The notes: generated by a model from the letters alone, not told the origin. DNA of 45,373 nt from Thermodesulfobacteriota bacterium (GCA_028278025.1 JANQFE010000164.1:1-45373), one strand, 5' to 3'; positions 15,118 through 24,394 are shown, numbered from the stretch's first letter. Program-made: numbers and translations.

Positions 15118-15735
15118 ATGACATCATTAGTGCATTCGTATAACAAAAAAAAATATTTCACTGTAGTGCTAGTAGTAGTACTGTCTGCTTGTGCAACAGA
15201 ATATACTGTCGTGGACAAAGACTCCCAGTACCTGGCCGAGCTCCAGCAGGAAAAACCGTATATAATTGGCTGCGGAGATAAACTTCAGCTGCTGGTGTGG
15301 GGACACGAGGAATTAACAACTACTTCTATTGTAAGGCCTGATGGAAAAATCTCACTACCCCTGGTTGGGGATATCCAGGCAGAAGGCCTAACTGTGGAAG
15401 AATTAAAAAAAGAATTGAATAAGCGCATGAGCGAATATATTCATGAACCTGCACTATCTATTCTGGTTACTGAGGTAGGCAGCCTTAAAATTTACATGGT
15501 TGGTGAAGTAACCCGGCCGGGAGAATATGATCTCGTGTCATATACAACTGTATTGCAGGCTATCGCAATGGCCGGCGGTTTTACTGATTTTGCCCGAAAA
15601 AGTAAAATTCAAATAATTAGAACACAGGGTGCTGAAAAAATAAAAATTAAATTCAATTACAAAGAAGTAGTAAAAGGCAAACACCTGGACCAGAATATTC
15701 CGCTGAGGCCCGGGGACATCATCGTGGTTCCATAA
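15118..15735 (+). CDS. Wza-like polysaccharide export lipoprotein
   Basis: The 205-residue protein begins with a lipoprotein signal (lipobox LSAC, Cys near residue 25). It then carries the Poly_export domain: YIIGCGDKLQLLVWGHEELTTTSIVRPDGKISLPLVGDI near residue 48 and ILVTEVGSLKIYMVGEVTRPGEYDL near residue 120, followed by an SLBB-like part ending IPLRPGDIIVVP. Length and motifs fit the short form found in exosortase-associated EPS loci (TIGR03027-like) rather than full-length Wza. It forms or contributes to the outer-membrane polysaccharide portal. It is the first gene of the export operon, ahead of the barrel, Wzz-like and ATPase genes. Confidence 0.9.
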   Translation: MTSLVHSYNKKKYFTVVLVVVLSACATEYTVVDKDSQYLAELQQEKPYIIGCGDKLQLLVWGHEELTTTSIVRPDGKISLPLVGDIQAEGLTVEELKKELNKRMSEYIHEPALSILVTEVGSLKIYMVGEVTRPGEYDLVSYTTVLQAIAMAGGFTDFARKSKIQIIRTQGAEKIKIKFNYKEVVKGKHLDQNIPLRPGDIIVVP

Positions 15736-15819
15736 CTTTGTTTTTTATCTGACAGGTCCTAAAATACGTAAAGCACTTTATTTTTATTCCGATATACCCT
15801 TTAAAAATCACTCTGCTAA

Positions 15820-17115
15820 ATGGCAAAGAAACCGTGCTTTCTTTTAATAATTATAGCACTCGTCTGCAGCAATAATCAGATTGTTTGTGCCGGATACTAC
15901 TTTGAAGCTGAACCCGAATTTAGCTGGAAGGTATATAGCGAAGATGATATTTCAAATTCCAGGGGTGAAGGTGGATTCAGTTTCAGGTATGAACCGGCTT
16001 TAGATGTAAGCTTAATTTCTCCCCGCATATCAATTAGCGGACATACTGAGGCCGAAATTATTGAATATATACATAAAAAGGAATTTAATACTGTAGATCA
16101 GGATCATTTGCTGACAGTTGCTTTAATCCCCCAAAAAAGATCAAGCTTATTTTTTTCAGCAGGATATACCGTAGAAACAGACCCGGACAGGTTTTTTGAA
16201 GTAGAGGAAAGCTATCTGGGCGAAGAAAGCGGCTATGTAGTAAAAAGAGAAAAAAATAAAACGAAAACTTTTTCCATCGGCTTTACGCATCAACCCAGAA
16301 ACGGCAACCTGTTTTTTCTTTTCACATTTTTAAATTTTGATACAGGCGTAACCGATGATACCGACTTTTATGTTTCTATTCTAAAATATACACACTCGTT
16401 CAGCAACAAACTCAAGCTGTATTGTAATGCCACCTACAGCTTGTTTGATTTTAAGTTTAACCTGGACGATGAGGGTGATACGGATTTTCTGGAAGATATT
16501 GTCGGAGGTGAAGGACTTGAACTTTTTTTTGCTACGGATTATGAGCTTGACAATTTCAGCATAACCTTTGGGTTTACTTATGATTTTTCCAATAATTTAC
16601 AGCTTGACCTTTCCGGTGGCTGGCGCTACACAAAATCAGAACGGAGCAACGAAACAATAGACCCCCAAACAGGCGAACTGGTTGCCGACAAAGCTGAAAA
16701 CAGCGGTGACGGCGGAATTTTTGCTTTATCACTAAGCAAAAATTTTGCCTATACCACTATTACTTTTAAAGCATCACAGAACATAGGGTCTAACCCTGAC
16801 ACAGGGGCGTCTTATGAATATAGTCGTTTATCATTATTGATTAACCATGATTTTACTAATAGGCTAAAAGGACGGGTTTCTTTTGCATATATACACCGTG
16901 AGACTGACAAAGATGACGAGTTTGGATTTGAACAAGACCGGGATACATATCTTATCGACCCAGCGCTTGCATACACATACAGTAAGTGGCTAACTGTTCA
17001 GTTTGGTTATAGGTACTCAAAAAATGAAAATAATATTACAAATACCACCACAGACAGAAATACTTTTTTCTTAGAACTTAGATTTAAACTAAGCGAGCCG
17101 TATATATTCAGCTAA
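15820..17115 (+). CDS. Outer-membrane beta-barrel protein of the EPS export operon
   Basis: The 431-residue protein has a signal peptide (residues about 1-24) and a long series of alternating amphipathic strands with aromatic girdles. Examples are SFSIGFTHQPRNGNLFFLF-like segments, FSITFGFTYDFSNNLQLDLS and LTVQFGYRYSKNENN, with a C-terminal strand FFLELRFKLSEPYIFS. This is the layout of the outer-membrane proteins encoded in exosortase-associated EPS loci (TIGR03016-like). It lies between the Wza-like and Wzz-like genes and its stop overlaps the next start by one base (TAATG). It may be the secretion porin or an anchor; the exact role in such loci is not established. Confidence 0.8.
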   Translation: MAKKPCFLLIIIALVCSNNQIVCAGYYFEAEPEFSWKVYSEDDISNSRGEGGFSFRYEPALDVSLISPRISISGHTEAEIIEYIHKKEFNTVDQDHLLTVALIPQKRSSLFFSAGYTVETDPDRFFEVEESYLGEESGYVVKREKNKTKTFSIGFTHQPRNGNLFFLFTFLNFDTGVTDDTDFYVSILKYTHSFSNKLKLYCNATYSLFDFKFNLDDEGDTDFLEDIVGGEGLELFFATDYELDNFSITFGFTYDFSNNLQLDLSGGWRYTKSERSNETIDPQTGELVADKAENSGDGGIFALSLSKNFAYTTITFKASQNIGSNPDTGASYEYSRLSLLINHDFTNRLKGRVSFAYIHRETDKDDEFGFEQDRDTYLIDPALAYTYSKWLTVQFGYRYSKNENNITNTTTDRNTFFLELRFKLSEPYIFS

Positions 17116-18791
17116 TGGAAACAGTTTCTACAAAACAGCTCATTACGCACTACCTCAGCCTTTTAAGACGGGGCAAATATTTTGTTATCACCCCGGTGGT
17201 TCTTGCCCTTATCATAGGAAGCGCAATAGCGTTTAAGCTTCCCCCGGCTTACCGGTCTGAGGCAAAAATATTCTACGTGCAGGCACAGATACCGGACTGG
17301 TTACAACTTCAAACAGTAAATATTTACCTTGAAGCTGCAATTATTTTTATCGAAGCCCTTGCATTCAGTAGAAGCAATACCCTGCAATGGATTAACGATC
17401 TGGAACTGTATCCTGATTTAATCGATAAAGTTCCGGTAGAGGACATAATGCAGACCATCAAAAACAGCTATTCGCAAAAGGCGATCTATACATCCATTGC
17501 CGGCACAGGCGGCAAAACCGAAGAAATCATTACCGGTTTTCATATTTCTTTTGAACACCAGGATCCCAAGAAAGCCTATCAGGTTGCCAATATCCTGGCA
17601 ACTGAATTTGTCTCTCTCTACCAATCTTTCCGGGAAGGCTTTGCCTCAAAAACTTCTTCATTCTTTGAGGATGAGCGCAACAGGCTCAAAGAGGAAATTG
17701 CCCGGGTTGATCAGAAAATTGCTGAATTCAAGGAAAAGAATGTAAATTACCTGCCTGAACTTTTTCAGTTAAATTATAGAATGCTGGAAAACTTTGAGGA
17801 TAAAATTTTTGCCCTGGAACAACAACTGCGTTTTTTACGGGGAGAGAAACGGAACCTTGAAACAAACCTTGCCACGATTAATCCTTTGATCGCTATGGAA
17901 GGTCTGTCAGGAGAGAGAGTTGTAACGCCCGAAGAAAAACTTGCTGCGCTTAAGGCGGAACTGGATGTGATGATGATACAGTATTCGGAAAAACATCCTG
18001 ACATAATACGGGCAAAACAGGAAATCAGGGAGTTGGAAAAGCTGGTTGCCGATAAACAACAGGAACAGGAAAAAAACAGTTCAGAAAAGGACCAGACCGG
18101 ATCGGCAAGCAGATTTTTTAAAGAAGAGTTTTCCGGCATATATAATCCCGCCTATGTAACTATGATAACTGAGATAGAAAGATTGCAGCTGGAGATAACA
18201 ACCCTGGAAAATGAAAAAAAAGAGTATGAAAAAAATCTTATTGAGTATCAAATGCGGGTGGGCAGGATGCCTCTGGTTGAAAAGGAATATCGAATACTTA
18301 ACCGAGATCTTGACAGTGCCCAGGCACGCTACAATGAACTGGTAAACCAGGTCTTAACCCTAGAAAGCGCTGCAGCCATGGAAAAAAGAGAAATGGGTGC
18401 CAAGCTTACCGTAGGTCAACCACCATCGTTTCCTTTAAGACCGTCAAAACCAAATCGCCCCATGATTATTAGTGCATCGTTTGTTCTTGGTTTAGGTTTG
18501 GGTGTGCTGTTGCTGCTCGGCTGGGATGTTATGACCCAGACAGTACGAACACCGCAAGAGCTTTTAAGAATTACGGATGTTCCTGTGATAGTCGAAGTAC
18601 CAACCATTGTCATGGAAAAAGAAAAAAAGAGGTCGCTCTCCTTTAGAATAAAATTTGTTGGGCCAATTATTCTTCTTGTAACAATGGCTATTGTCCTCTA
18701 TCTCATACATACCTTTATAATTGAGGTAGATGTACTTTGTATAAAAATTTTCAATCTTATAAGAAAGAAGCTGCTGCTATCCGGATTATAA
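17115..18791 (+). CDS. Wzz/Gum-type polysaccharide chain-length determinant
   Basis: The 558-residue polysaccharide co-polymerase has an N-terminal TM helix (about residues 23-42) followed by PPAYRSEAKIF, a large periplasmic domain with long coiled-coil segments (about 190-440), and the C-terminal GNVR-like region (SAQARYNELVNQVL) before a second TM helix (about 453-472, after LRPSKPNRP). An unusual extra hydrophobic segment lies near 518-545. Size and order fit the exosortase-associated form (TIGR03007-like). It controls polymer length and couples to the cytoplasmic ATPase encoded 16 bases downstream. Confidence 0.9.
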   Translation: METVSTKQLITHYLSLLRRGKYFVITPVVLALIIGSAIAFKLPPAYRSEAKIFYVQAQIPDWLQLQTVNIYLEAAIIFIEALAFSRSNTLQWINDLELYPDLIDKVPVEDIMQTIKNSYSQKAIYTSIAGTGGKTEEIITGFHISFEHQDPKKAYQVANILATEFVSLYQSFREGFASKTSSFFEDERNRLKEEIARVDQKIAEFKEKNVNYLPELFQLNYRMLENFEDKIFALEQQLRFLRGEKRNLETNLATINPLIAMEGLSGERVVTPEEKLAALKAELDVMMIQYSEKHPDIIRAKQEIRELEKLVADKQQEQEKNSSEKDQTGSASRFFKEEFSGIYNPAYVTMITEIERLQLEITTLENEKKEYEKNLIEYQMRVGRMPLVEKEYRILNRDLDSAQARYNELVNQVLTLESAAAMEKREMGAKLTVGQPPSFPLRPSKPNRPMIISASFVLGLGLGVLLLLGWDVMTQTVRTPQELLRITDVPVIVEVPTIVMEKEKKRSLSFRIKFVGPIILLVTMAIVLYLIHTFIIEVDVLCIKIFNLIRKKLLLSGL

Positions 18792-18807
18792 CGGTAAAAG
18801 GGTTCAC

Positions 18808-19599
18808 ATGAGCAGAATAAAGGACGCACTTAAAAAAGCAAAATTTGAACGGGAAGGCCAGACCGTCTCATTTCCTCCTAATGAGTCTGTTTCAAAACCT
18901 GCCAACAAACCGAAGTTTGGAAAAACTCAAACAAAGGTCATCAATTATTCTGAAAAAGCCGCTAAAGAATACAAACTGCTTACCCCCTATTTTTCACATC
19001 CGGATATTGAGGAGCGGTTCAAACTATTGCGGACAAAAATCTTTGCAGACACCCAGGCCAACGATGACAGAACAATTTTAATAACAAGTTCTCTCGACAA
19101 AGAAGGTAAAACATTTCTTGCAGCAAATCTGGCAATTAGTGTTGCCCGGGAGGTGGATCAGACAGTGCTGCTGGTGGACGTAAATTTAAAAAATCCTTCT
19201 GTATTAAAAACGTTTGGTATTGAATCAGAAGGAGGCCTTACCGATTATTTGCTTTATAATAAACCCCTCTCAGACATTTTGATTAGGCCGGGAATTGAAA
19301 AGCTTGTGATACTGCCGGCCGGGAAACCGCTAGAAAACTCTGCCGAGCTTTTACGATCACGTAAAATGCAGGAATTGATCCTGGAAATGAAGCACCGGTA
19401 TGAGGGGCGCTATATTTTTTTTGATGGGCCGTCTTTGTTAAGCTGCGTCGATGCCGTGGTTTTACATCCAAATATCGACAAAATACTGTTTGTTATTGAA
19501 TCAGGCCGGACAAAACCTGAAACAGTTTCAGAAGCCTTGAACCTTCTCGAACAAGAAAAAATACTCGGCACAGTTATCAACAAAAAAAATCTTTCTTAA
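18808..19599 (+). CDS. CpsD/CapB-type ATPase (BY-kinase-like) for EPS assembly
   Basis: This 263-residue P-loop protein of the MinD/BY-kinase group is cytoplasmic and partners with the Wzz-like protein. It shows Walker A ITSSLDKEGKTFLAANLA near residue 91, Walker A' VLLVDVNLKNPS near residue 122 and Walker B-like FFDGPSLLSCVDAVVL near residue 204. The N-terminal MSRIKDALKKAK is a motif seen in exosortase-associated homologues (TIGR03018-like). No tyrosine cluster is present at the C-terminus, which ends INKKNLS, so autophosphorylation of a Tyr tail as in Wzc is unlikely. ATPase-driven regulation of export is the safer inference. Confidence 0.88.
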   Translation: MSRIKDALKKAKFEREGQTVSFPPNESVSKPANKPKFGKTQTKVINYSEKAAKEYKLLTPYFSHPDIEERFKLLRTKIFADTQANDDRTILITSSLDKEGKTFLAANLAISVAREVDQTVLLVDVNLKNPSVLKTFGIESEGGLTDYLLYNKPLSDILIRPGIEKLVILPAGKPLENSAELLRSRKMQELILEMKHRYEGRYIFFDGPSLLSCVDAVVLHPNIDKILFVIESGRTKPETVSEALNLLEQEKILGTVINKKNLS

Positions 19600-19638
19600 T
19601 TAACAGAACTTTTTATAATATCAAGATACTTACCTGCG

Positions 19639-20763
19639 ATGTATGAATCCTTTTATGGGTTTAAAGAAAAACCTTTCAGCACATTGCCGGATCCTGATTT
19701 TTTATATTTGAGTAAAAATCACGAAATGGCTTTGACCTACCTGGAGTACGGCTTATCTTCGCAAGCAGGATTCATTGTTCTCACCGGAGAAATTGGCTCA
19801 GGCAAAACCACCCTTATTAATTACTTAACAGAAAAAATTGACAACAGAAAAACTAAACTGGCTTTAGTTTTTAATACCCATGTTACTCCACGGGGGTTCC
19901 TGGAAAACATACTGAAAGAATGGGGTCTCTCCTGTACTAAAAGGAGAAAAGCCGAATTGCATGAAACCCTCAATGACTTTTTGATTACTGAGTACAGAAA
20001 CAAAACAAATGTGATATTAATTATTGATGAAGCCCAGAACCTCACATTTGAAACGCTTGAAGAAATAAGAATGATCTCAAACTTAAATGATGACAAGATA
20101 CCCCTTCTTCATATAATCCTTTCAGGCCAGCCAAACCTTATTAACAGATTAAATAATCCCCGTCTGGAACAACTGCGTCAACGGGTTGCTGTACATTACC
20201 ATCTTGATCCCTTAAACAGGGAAGAAACATTTTTGTATATACACCACCGCTTAGCGAGAGCTCAAGCACCGAACCCGGATATCTTTAAGCCTGAAGCCGT
20301 AGAGAGCATCTACGACTATTCAGCCGGAATACCCAGAGTAATAAATTTAATTTGTGATTTAACGCTTGTATACGGCTATGCCGAACAGGAAAAAACCCTT
20401 GATAAATCTATTGTTAATATGGTTGTAGCCGACAGAAAAAAGATGGGGCTAGAGTTTGGGCATACTGCACAACAAACAGCACGGGCAGCATCCGGCAAAA
20501 CTACAAGCACTTCTCACACTACAGACGTATATGAAAAAAAATATAAAGATCTCCACAATAATGTATATGAACTTGCCCAGCTGGTTAGAACCTTGATACA
20601 GTCCGACAAACCAGGGCGACAGTACAGACAAGAGCTAGATGCGTTAGACGAGAGGATTAAGAGTTTAGAGGAAAAACTCTCTAAATCTTCACACAAAAAA
20701 AATTTACAAAATTATATAAGGAAATGGCTCCATGCAGAAATTACTACAAAAAATCATTACTAG
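19639..20763 (+). CDS. ExeA-like AAA ATPase of exosortase-type EPS loci
   Basis: The 374-residue protein starts MYESFYGFKEKPFSTLPDPDFLYLS, the hallmark of the GspA/ExeA-related ATPases found in exosortase EPS loci (TIGR03015-like). Walker A is LTGEIGSGKTTLINYL near residue 50, Walker B is NVILIIDEAQNL near residue 125, and sensor-like residues and the IPRVINLICD motif lie near residue 233. The C-terminal 90 residues are a charged coiled-coil with a predicted amphipathic end. It probably energises or organises the envelope-spanning export complex. Its last 32 bases overlap the start of the next gene, so translation is likely coupled. Confidence 0.88.
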   Translation: MYESFYGFKEKPFSTLPDPDFLYLSKNHEMALTYLEYGLSSQAGFIVLTGEIGSGKTTLINYLTEKIDNRKTKLALVFNTHVTPRGFLENILKEWGLSCTKRRKAELHETLNDFLITEYRNKTNVILIIDEAQNLTFETLEEIRMISNLNDDKIPLLHIILSGQPNLINRLNNPRLEQLRQRVAVHYHLDPLNREETFLYIHHRLARAQAPNPDIFKPEAVESIYDYSAGIPRVINLICDLTLVYGYAEQEKTLDKSIVNMVVADRKKMGLEFGHTAQQTARAASGKTTSTSHTTDVYEKKYKDLHNNVYELAQLVRTLIQSDKPGRQYRQELDALDERIKSLEEKLSKSSHKKNLQNYIRKWLHAEITTKNHY

Positions 20764-22045
20764 ACAAGCACATATCGGCATAATTGGGCTAGGTTATGTC
20801 GGACTACCTCTGGTGCTCAGGTTTGCCGAAGAGGGTTTCACCGTTACCGGTTTTGATATCGATCCTAATAAAGTGCGCAATATAAAAGCTGGAAAAAGTT
20901 ATATAAAACACATACCGACAAAAAAAATCAAAGAGTTCATTAAGAATAATAGAGTTCAGGCAACAGATAATTTTAAAAAACTGCAGACCTTGGATGCCAT
21001 AATAATCTGTGTGCCCACTCCACTTAATGATATGAGAGAACCTGATTTGCAGTATGTCGAAAATACAGGAAGACTAATATCTGAGAATCTACAGAAAGGA
21101 CAGCTCATTAGCCTTGAGAGCACAACATACCCCGGCACTACAGACGAAATTCTGCTTCCCCTGTTTGAGAAAAATTCGTTTAAAGTCGGCAAAGATTTCT
21201 TTTTGGTATTCTCCCCGGAACGGGAAGATCCTGGAAACAAGAATTTTACAACACAAACAATTCCAAAAGTCGTTGGTGGTGTTACACCTGCCTGTCTGAA
21301 GGTAGGACAGAAATTGTATGAGCAGATTATTGATCGCGTAGTCTGTGTCTCCTCAACACGGAGTGCAGAACTGACCAAACTGCTCGAAAACATTTATAGG
21401 TGTGTTAATATTGCTTTAGTAAACGAACTGAAAATGCTTACAGACCGTATGGGCATTAATATCTGGGAAGTAATCGAAGCCTCTGCAACAAAGCCTTTTG
21501 GATTCTCTCCGTTTTACCCTGGTCCTGGTCTGGGTGGGCATTGCATTCCGATTGATCCTTTTTACCTTTCTTGGAAGGCCCGCGCTTATGACTTTACCAC
21601 TAAATTTATAGAGCTTGCCGGAGAAGTTAATACAGCTATCCCTTATTTTGTTGAACGAAAAGTAATGGAGGCCTTGAATTCTCAGAAAAAAAGTCTCAAG
21701 GGATCCCGGATACTTGTGCTTGGCATTGCCTATAAAAAAGATATTGACGACGACCGGGAATCACCAGCATTAAAACTTATAGAAATTCTAAAAGATCGGG
21801 GTGCTCTTATTCAGTATAATGACCCCTTTATCCCGAAACTGAAAAAATCACGAAAGTATAATTTTAATTTAACTTCTGTTAAGCTTACAAAGTCCCTTTT
21901 ACAAAAAGCAGATCTTGTTTTAATTACAACGGATCACAGCACCTATGACTATAACTGGATTACTCAACATGCCCGTTTAATCGTTGATACAAGAAATGCT
22001 ATTAAGAACAAAAAGAAATATGCTGGAAAAATTTTCTCTGCGTAA
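20732..22045 (+). CDS. UDP-sugar 6-dehydrogenase (WbpA/UDP-GlcNAc dehydrogenase type)
   Basis: The 437-residue NAD-dependent nucleotide-sugar dehydrogenase oxidises a UDP-hexose to the uronic acid for polysaccharide synthesis. The Rossmann motif IGLGYVGLP is near residue 18. VPTPL and SLESTTYPGTTDE lie in the central part, the latter as in WbpA-type enzymes. The catalytic-domain segment FSPFYPGPGLGGHCIPIDPFYLSWKA contains the active-site cysteine in GGHCIP (about residue 272), and the C-terminal UDP-binding domain has VLGIAYKKDIDD.RESPAL. UDP-N-acetylglucosamine is the probable substrate from sequence style. It overlaps the ATPase gene and is the last gene of the operon. Confidence 0.9.
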   Translation: MQKLLQKIITRQAHIGIIGLGYVGLPLVLRFAEEGFTVTGFDIDPNKVRNIKAGKSYIKHIPTKKIKEFIKNNRVQATDNFKKLQTLDAIIICVPTPLNDMREPDLQYVENTGRLISENLQKGQLISLESTTYPGTTDEILLPLFEKNSFKVGKDFFLVFSPEREDPGNKNFTTQTIPKVVGGVTPACLKVGQKLYEQIIDRVVCVSSTRSAELTKLLENIYRCVNIALVNELKMLTDRMGINIWEVIEASATKPFGFSPFYPGPGLGGHCIPIDPFYLSWKARAYDFTTKFIELAGEVNTAIPYFVERKVMEALNSQKKSLKGSRILVLGIAYKKDIDDDRESPALKLIEILKDRGALIQYNDPFIPKLKKSRKYNFNLTSVKLTKSLLQKADLVLITTDHSTYDYNWITQHARLIVDTRNAIKNKKKYAGKIFSA

Positions 22046-22107
22046 ACAAAAGCACGTCACGTTTCCAAATATGCTCTAAAAAACATTTGTCCATTTATTA
22101 ACACACG

Positions 22108-22569
22108 TTAGCCTTTATATTTATGCTCTTTTTCAGCTTCCCTTTGCAGGTCTCTCTTGCGGATATCGGCCCTACGATCATAGAGTTTTTTCCCTTTTAC
22201 CAGCGCCATCTCTGCCTTTATTTTGCCAGCTTGATTGAAATATAGCCTGAGCGGTATAAATGTCTGCCCCTTTTCTCTAAGTTTACCATAGAGTTTTTTA
22301 ATTTCTCTTTTATGAAAGAGCAGCTTGCGTTTGCGCAAGGGGTCATGATTAAACCTATTGGCAAAGGGATATTGGCTAATATGAACATTTACAAGATAAA
22401 TCTCTCCCTGTTCAATACGGGCATAACTGTCCTTTAAATTTGCCTTGCCCATCCTACAGGATTTTACCTCGCTGCCAAGCAGTACAATACCTGCTTCATA
22501 CGTATCCAAAATATGGTACTCATGGCGCGCTTTCTTGTTCTGGGTAATAAGTTTTTGGTGATTTTTCAC
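22108..22569 (-). CDS. smpB: SsrA-binding protein SmpB
   Basis: The 153-residue protein is the tmRNA partner in trans-translation, delivering tmRNA to stalled ribosomes. Motifs include NKKARHEY near residue 10, EAGIVLLGSEVKSCRMGKANLKDSYARIEQGEIYL near residue 26, HISQYPFANRFNHDP.RKRKLLFHKREI, and the basic C-terminal tail KLYDRRADIRKRDLQREAEKE. Length is normal. The start is GTG. It converges with the EPS operon and heads no obvious operon. The tmRNA gene itself (ssrA), often nearby, is not seen in this window. Confidence 0.97.
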   Translation of the reverse strand: MKNHQKLITQNKKARHEYHILDTYEAGIVLLGSEVKSCRMGKANLKDSYARIEQGEIYLVNVHISQYPFANRFNHDPLRKRKLLFHKREIKKLYGKLREKGQTFIPLRLYFNQAGKIKAEMALVKGKKLYDRRADIRKRDLQREAEKEHKYKG

Positions 22570-22662
22570 AAAACAACCTAATGAAAAGGTAAAAAAACGC
22601 TTGAAAAAATTCAGAATTAGAAAAACAAAAAAATGGGAACATAATTACAGCGTATAAGATTT

Positions 22663-22677
22663 AATTAGTTACTAATT
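22663..22677. promoter_or_regulatory. 7-1-7 palindrome upstream of smpB
   Basis: AATTAGT-T-ACTAATT is a perfect 15-base palindrome in the gap between the hypothetical gene at 22723 and smpB. It could be a repressor site for smpB or chance in AT-rich DNA. No clear promoter boxes accompany it. Confidence 0.3.
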
Positions 22678-22722
22678 TATTAATTGTTTAAGCAGCTTAT
22701 TAAAGAACAAAGTCCAATTCCT

Positions 22723-23220
22723 TTAGAGAGTTACCATAACTCTAACAGCCACTGGCAGCTTTTCAATACAGTCTATGAATCTTCTTTTCCATTGAATGTT
22801 TTTCATTGTTTTTTTCATTATCCCTATAAGATTCGGGTTGTTAATTGAAAGCAATAAAGTATCAAGAACTTTAAATAAATCTTCATATTTGTGAAGATTT
22901 CCAAGTTCTAAAATAACATAGTTGCCTAACGCTTTTAGATCAGAACACAAATCAGGTTTTTGTTCTGAAATTACTATTAAGGGTATGCTTTTTTCTTGAA
23001 GCTCAAAACAATTCAGAAATTTTAGAATTTCTCGATATTGTTTCAATTCTTTAAAACTATTGCTTTCAATTGATAATTCAAAAAGATTTTTTTTATATTC
23101 ATTCAGACTTTTTTGTGCAGAATTTTCTAGTGAAGGATTATTTACTAAGGTATTTACCAAGGTGATGTAAAATTTTGGGATCGGCTCATTGGGACCGATA
23201 TAATCACGCATATAAGCCAT
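22723..23220 (-). CDS. Hypothetical protein, AT-rich
   Basis: Starting at the ATG at 23220 behind a strong Shine-Dalgarno (AGGAGGT), the frame encodes 165 residues. An upstream in-frame ATG at 23241 would add seven residues but would swallow that site. The protein is largely alpha-helical and leucine/lysine/asparagine-rich, with no signal peptide or membrane segment. A segment ELQEKSIPLIVISEQKPDLCSDLKALGNYVILELGN (about 70-105) could be a Rossmann-like strand-helix pair. No family is recognised. The coding region is noticeably more AT-rich than its neighbours, consistent with a transferred or lineage-specific gene. Confidence 0.6.
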   Translation of the reverse strand: MAYMRDYIGPNEPIPKFYITLVNTLVNNPSLENSAQKSLNEYKKNLFELSIESNSFKELKQYREILKFLNCFELQEKSIPLIVISEQKPDLCSDLKALGNYVILELGNLHKYEDLFKVLDTLLLSINNPNLIGIMKKTMKNIQWKRRFIDCIEKLPVAVRVMVTL

Positions 23221-23287
23221 GGCTACCTCCTTCTGAATCACATTAGGAGTGTATAATTCGCAAACCTACATGAAATTCATCGTCTTT

Positions 23288-24283
23288 TTACCCCTTTAAT
23301 ACTTTTGAAATCTCATCAATAAGTGGTTTTGAACCGACATACAGGGCTGTTCGCTGATGATGCTTTTCAGGTTTGATTTCAAGAAGTGGGGAACCGGTTT
23401 CATCCACTGCATCACCGCCGGCCTCTTTGCACATAAAGGCAGCGACATTGGCTTCATACATTAAACGCAGCTTCCCCTGTGGCCTGTTCTTCTTGGGATC
23501 AGGATGGTTTACGATAGCCGGGTACATAAACATACCGCCGTTGGAAAGCAGGCGGTGAAAGTCTCCTGCCAGAGCACCAAGATATCTAAAAGTAAATTTT
23601 TTTTCATTTTCAGCAATCCATTTCTGAACGCTGTCTTTGAAGGTATACGTATTGGCAGCATTAAAAGCCAGTTCCCAGCTTTTGCTGTTCTCCGGCAGCT
23701 TCATGCGCACCGGCTTTACATAGGTGTTGGTTTCATCTGCATGAAACCGCCAGCATCCGGCGTCCCGCAGGGCCAGGGTAAACATCCCGGTGGGGATAAC
23801 AAACATTCCGGCAGCTATATACTCAATACCTGCTCGCAAATGAAAGTCCTCAGGCCCCTGGAGGTTGGGATCAAGCTGCCTTTTTGCTATGCCGAACATA
23901 AATCCTACCGGCAAGCCATGGGCAACATTGGAAGAACCGTCAAGTGGATCAAAATAGATAAAATACCGGCCTCCCTCCTTGTTCAGGTCAAGGATACCGT
24001 CCACCTCTTCGCTTACCGCCTGGATAACTCTTTCAGTTGACTGCAAGTAGTGGATAACAATCTTATGGGCGATCTCATCCATTTTCATGACTTCTTCACC
24101 CTGGACATTGATACTGCCGGCAACACCAAGGTTTTCCTGTAAAGCTCCGGTTCTATAATAGAGTTCAATGCGTTGGGCAGCAGTAATAATTGCATCCATA
24201 AGAATCAAGAAATGATAGGTTCGGTTGTACTTCTCCTGGTGCCTGAGCAGGAAATTTCTAAATGTCTGTTCAAATTCAATCAT
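23288..24283 (-). CDS. fbp: Class I fructose-1,6-bisphosphatase
   Basis: The 331-residue enzyme hydrolyses fructose-1,6-bisphosphate to fructose-6-phosphate in gluconeogenesis or the Calvin cycle. The metal-binding motif YFDPLDGSSNVAHG (about residues 108-121) contains the family signature DPLDGSSN. GSINVQGEE.K.DE at about residue 55 and KLRLMYEANVAAFMCKEAGGDA (about 270-291) match the active-site and C-terminal signatures. Length is normal. A perfect -35/-10 promoter lies about 80 bases upstream, and a Shine-Dalgarno AGGAGG precedes the ATG. With a pfk remnant elsewhere in the window, the gluconeogenic direction appears kept. Confidence 0.96.
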   Translation of the reverse strand: MIEFEQTFRNFLLRHQEKYNRTYHFLILMDAIITAAQRIELYYRTGALQENLGVAGSINVQGEEVMKMDEIAHKIVIHYLQSTERVIQAVSEEVDGILDLNKEGGRYFIYFDPLDGSSNVAHGLPVGFMFGIAKRQLDPNLQGPEDFHLRAGIEYIAAGMFVIPTGMFTLALRDAGCWRFHADETNTYVKPVRMKLPENSKSWELAFNAANTYTFKDSVQKWIAENEKKFTFRYLGALAGDFHRLLSNGGMFMYPAIVNHPDPKKNRPQGKLRLMYEANVAAFMCKEAGGDAVDETGSPLLEIKPEKHHQRTALYVGSKPLIDEISKVLKG

Positions 24284-24365
24284 ACTACCCTCCTTGTTCC
24301 ATCGTGAAGTTTTGGTTAAAAATGAAAATAAATGTATTAAACGTCACTAAATTGATATAAAATAC

Positions 24366-24394
24366 AGTATAAGCTAACCACCTAAAACTGTCAA
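24366..24394 (-). promoter_or_regulatory. Sigma-70 promoter of fbp
   Basis: On the minus strand, TTGACA (24389-24394) is followed after exactly 17 bases by TATACT (24366-24371). This is a near-consensus housekeeping promoter, leaving a 5' leader of about 75 bases before fbp. Confidence 0.8.
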
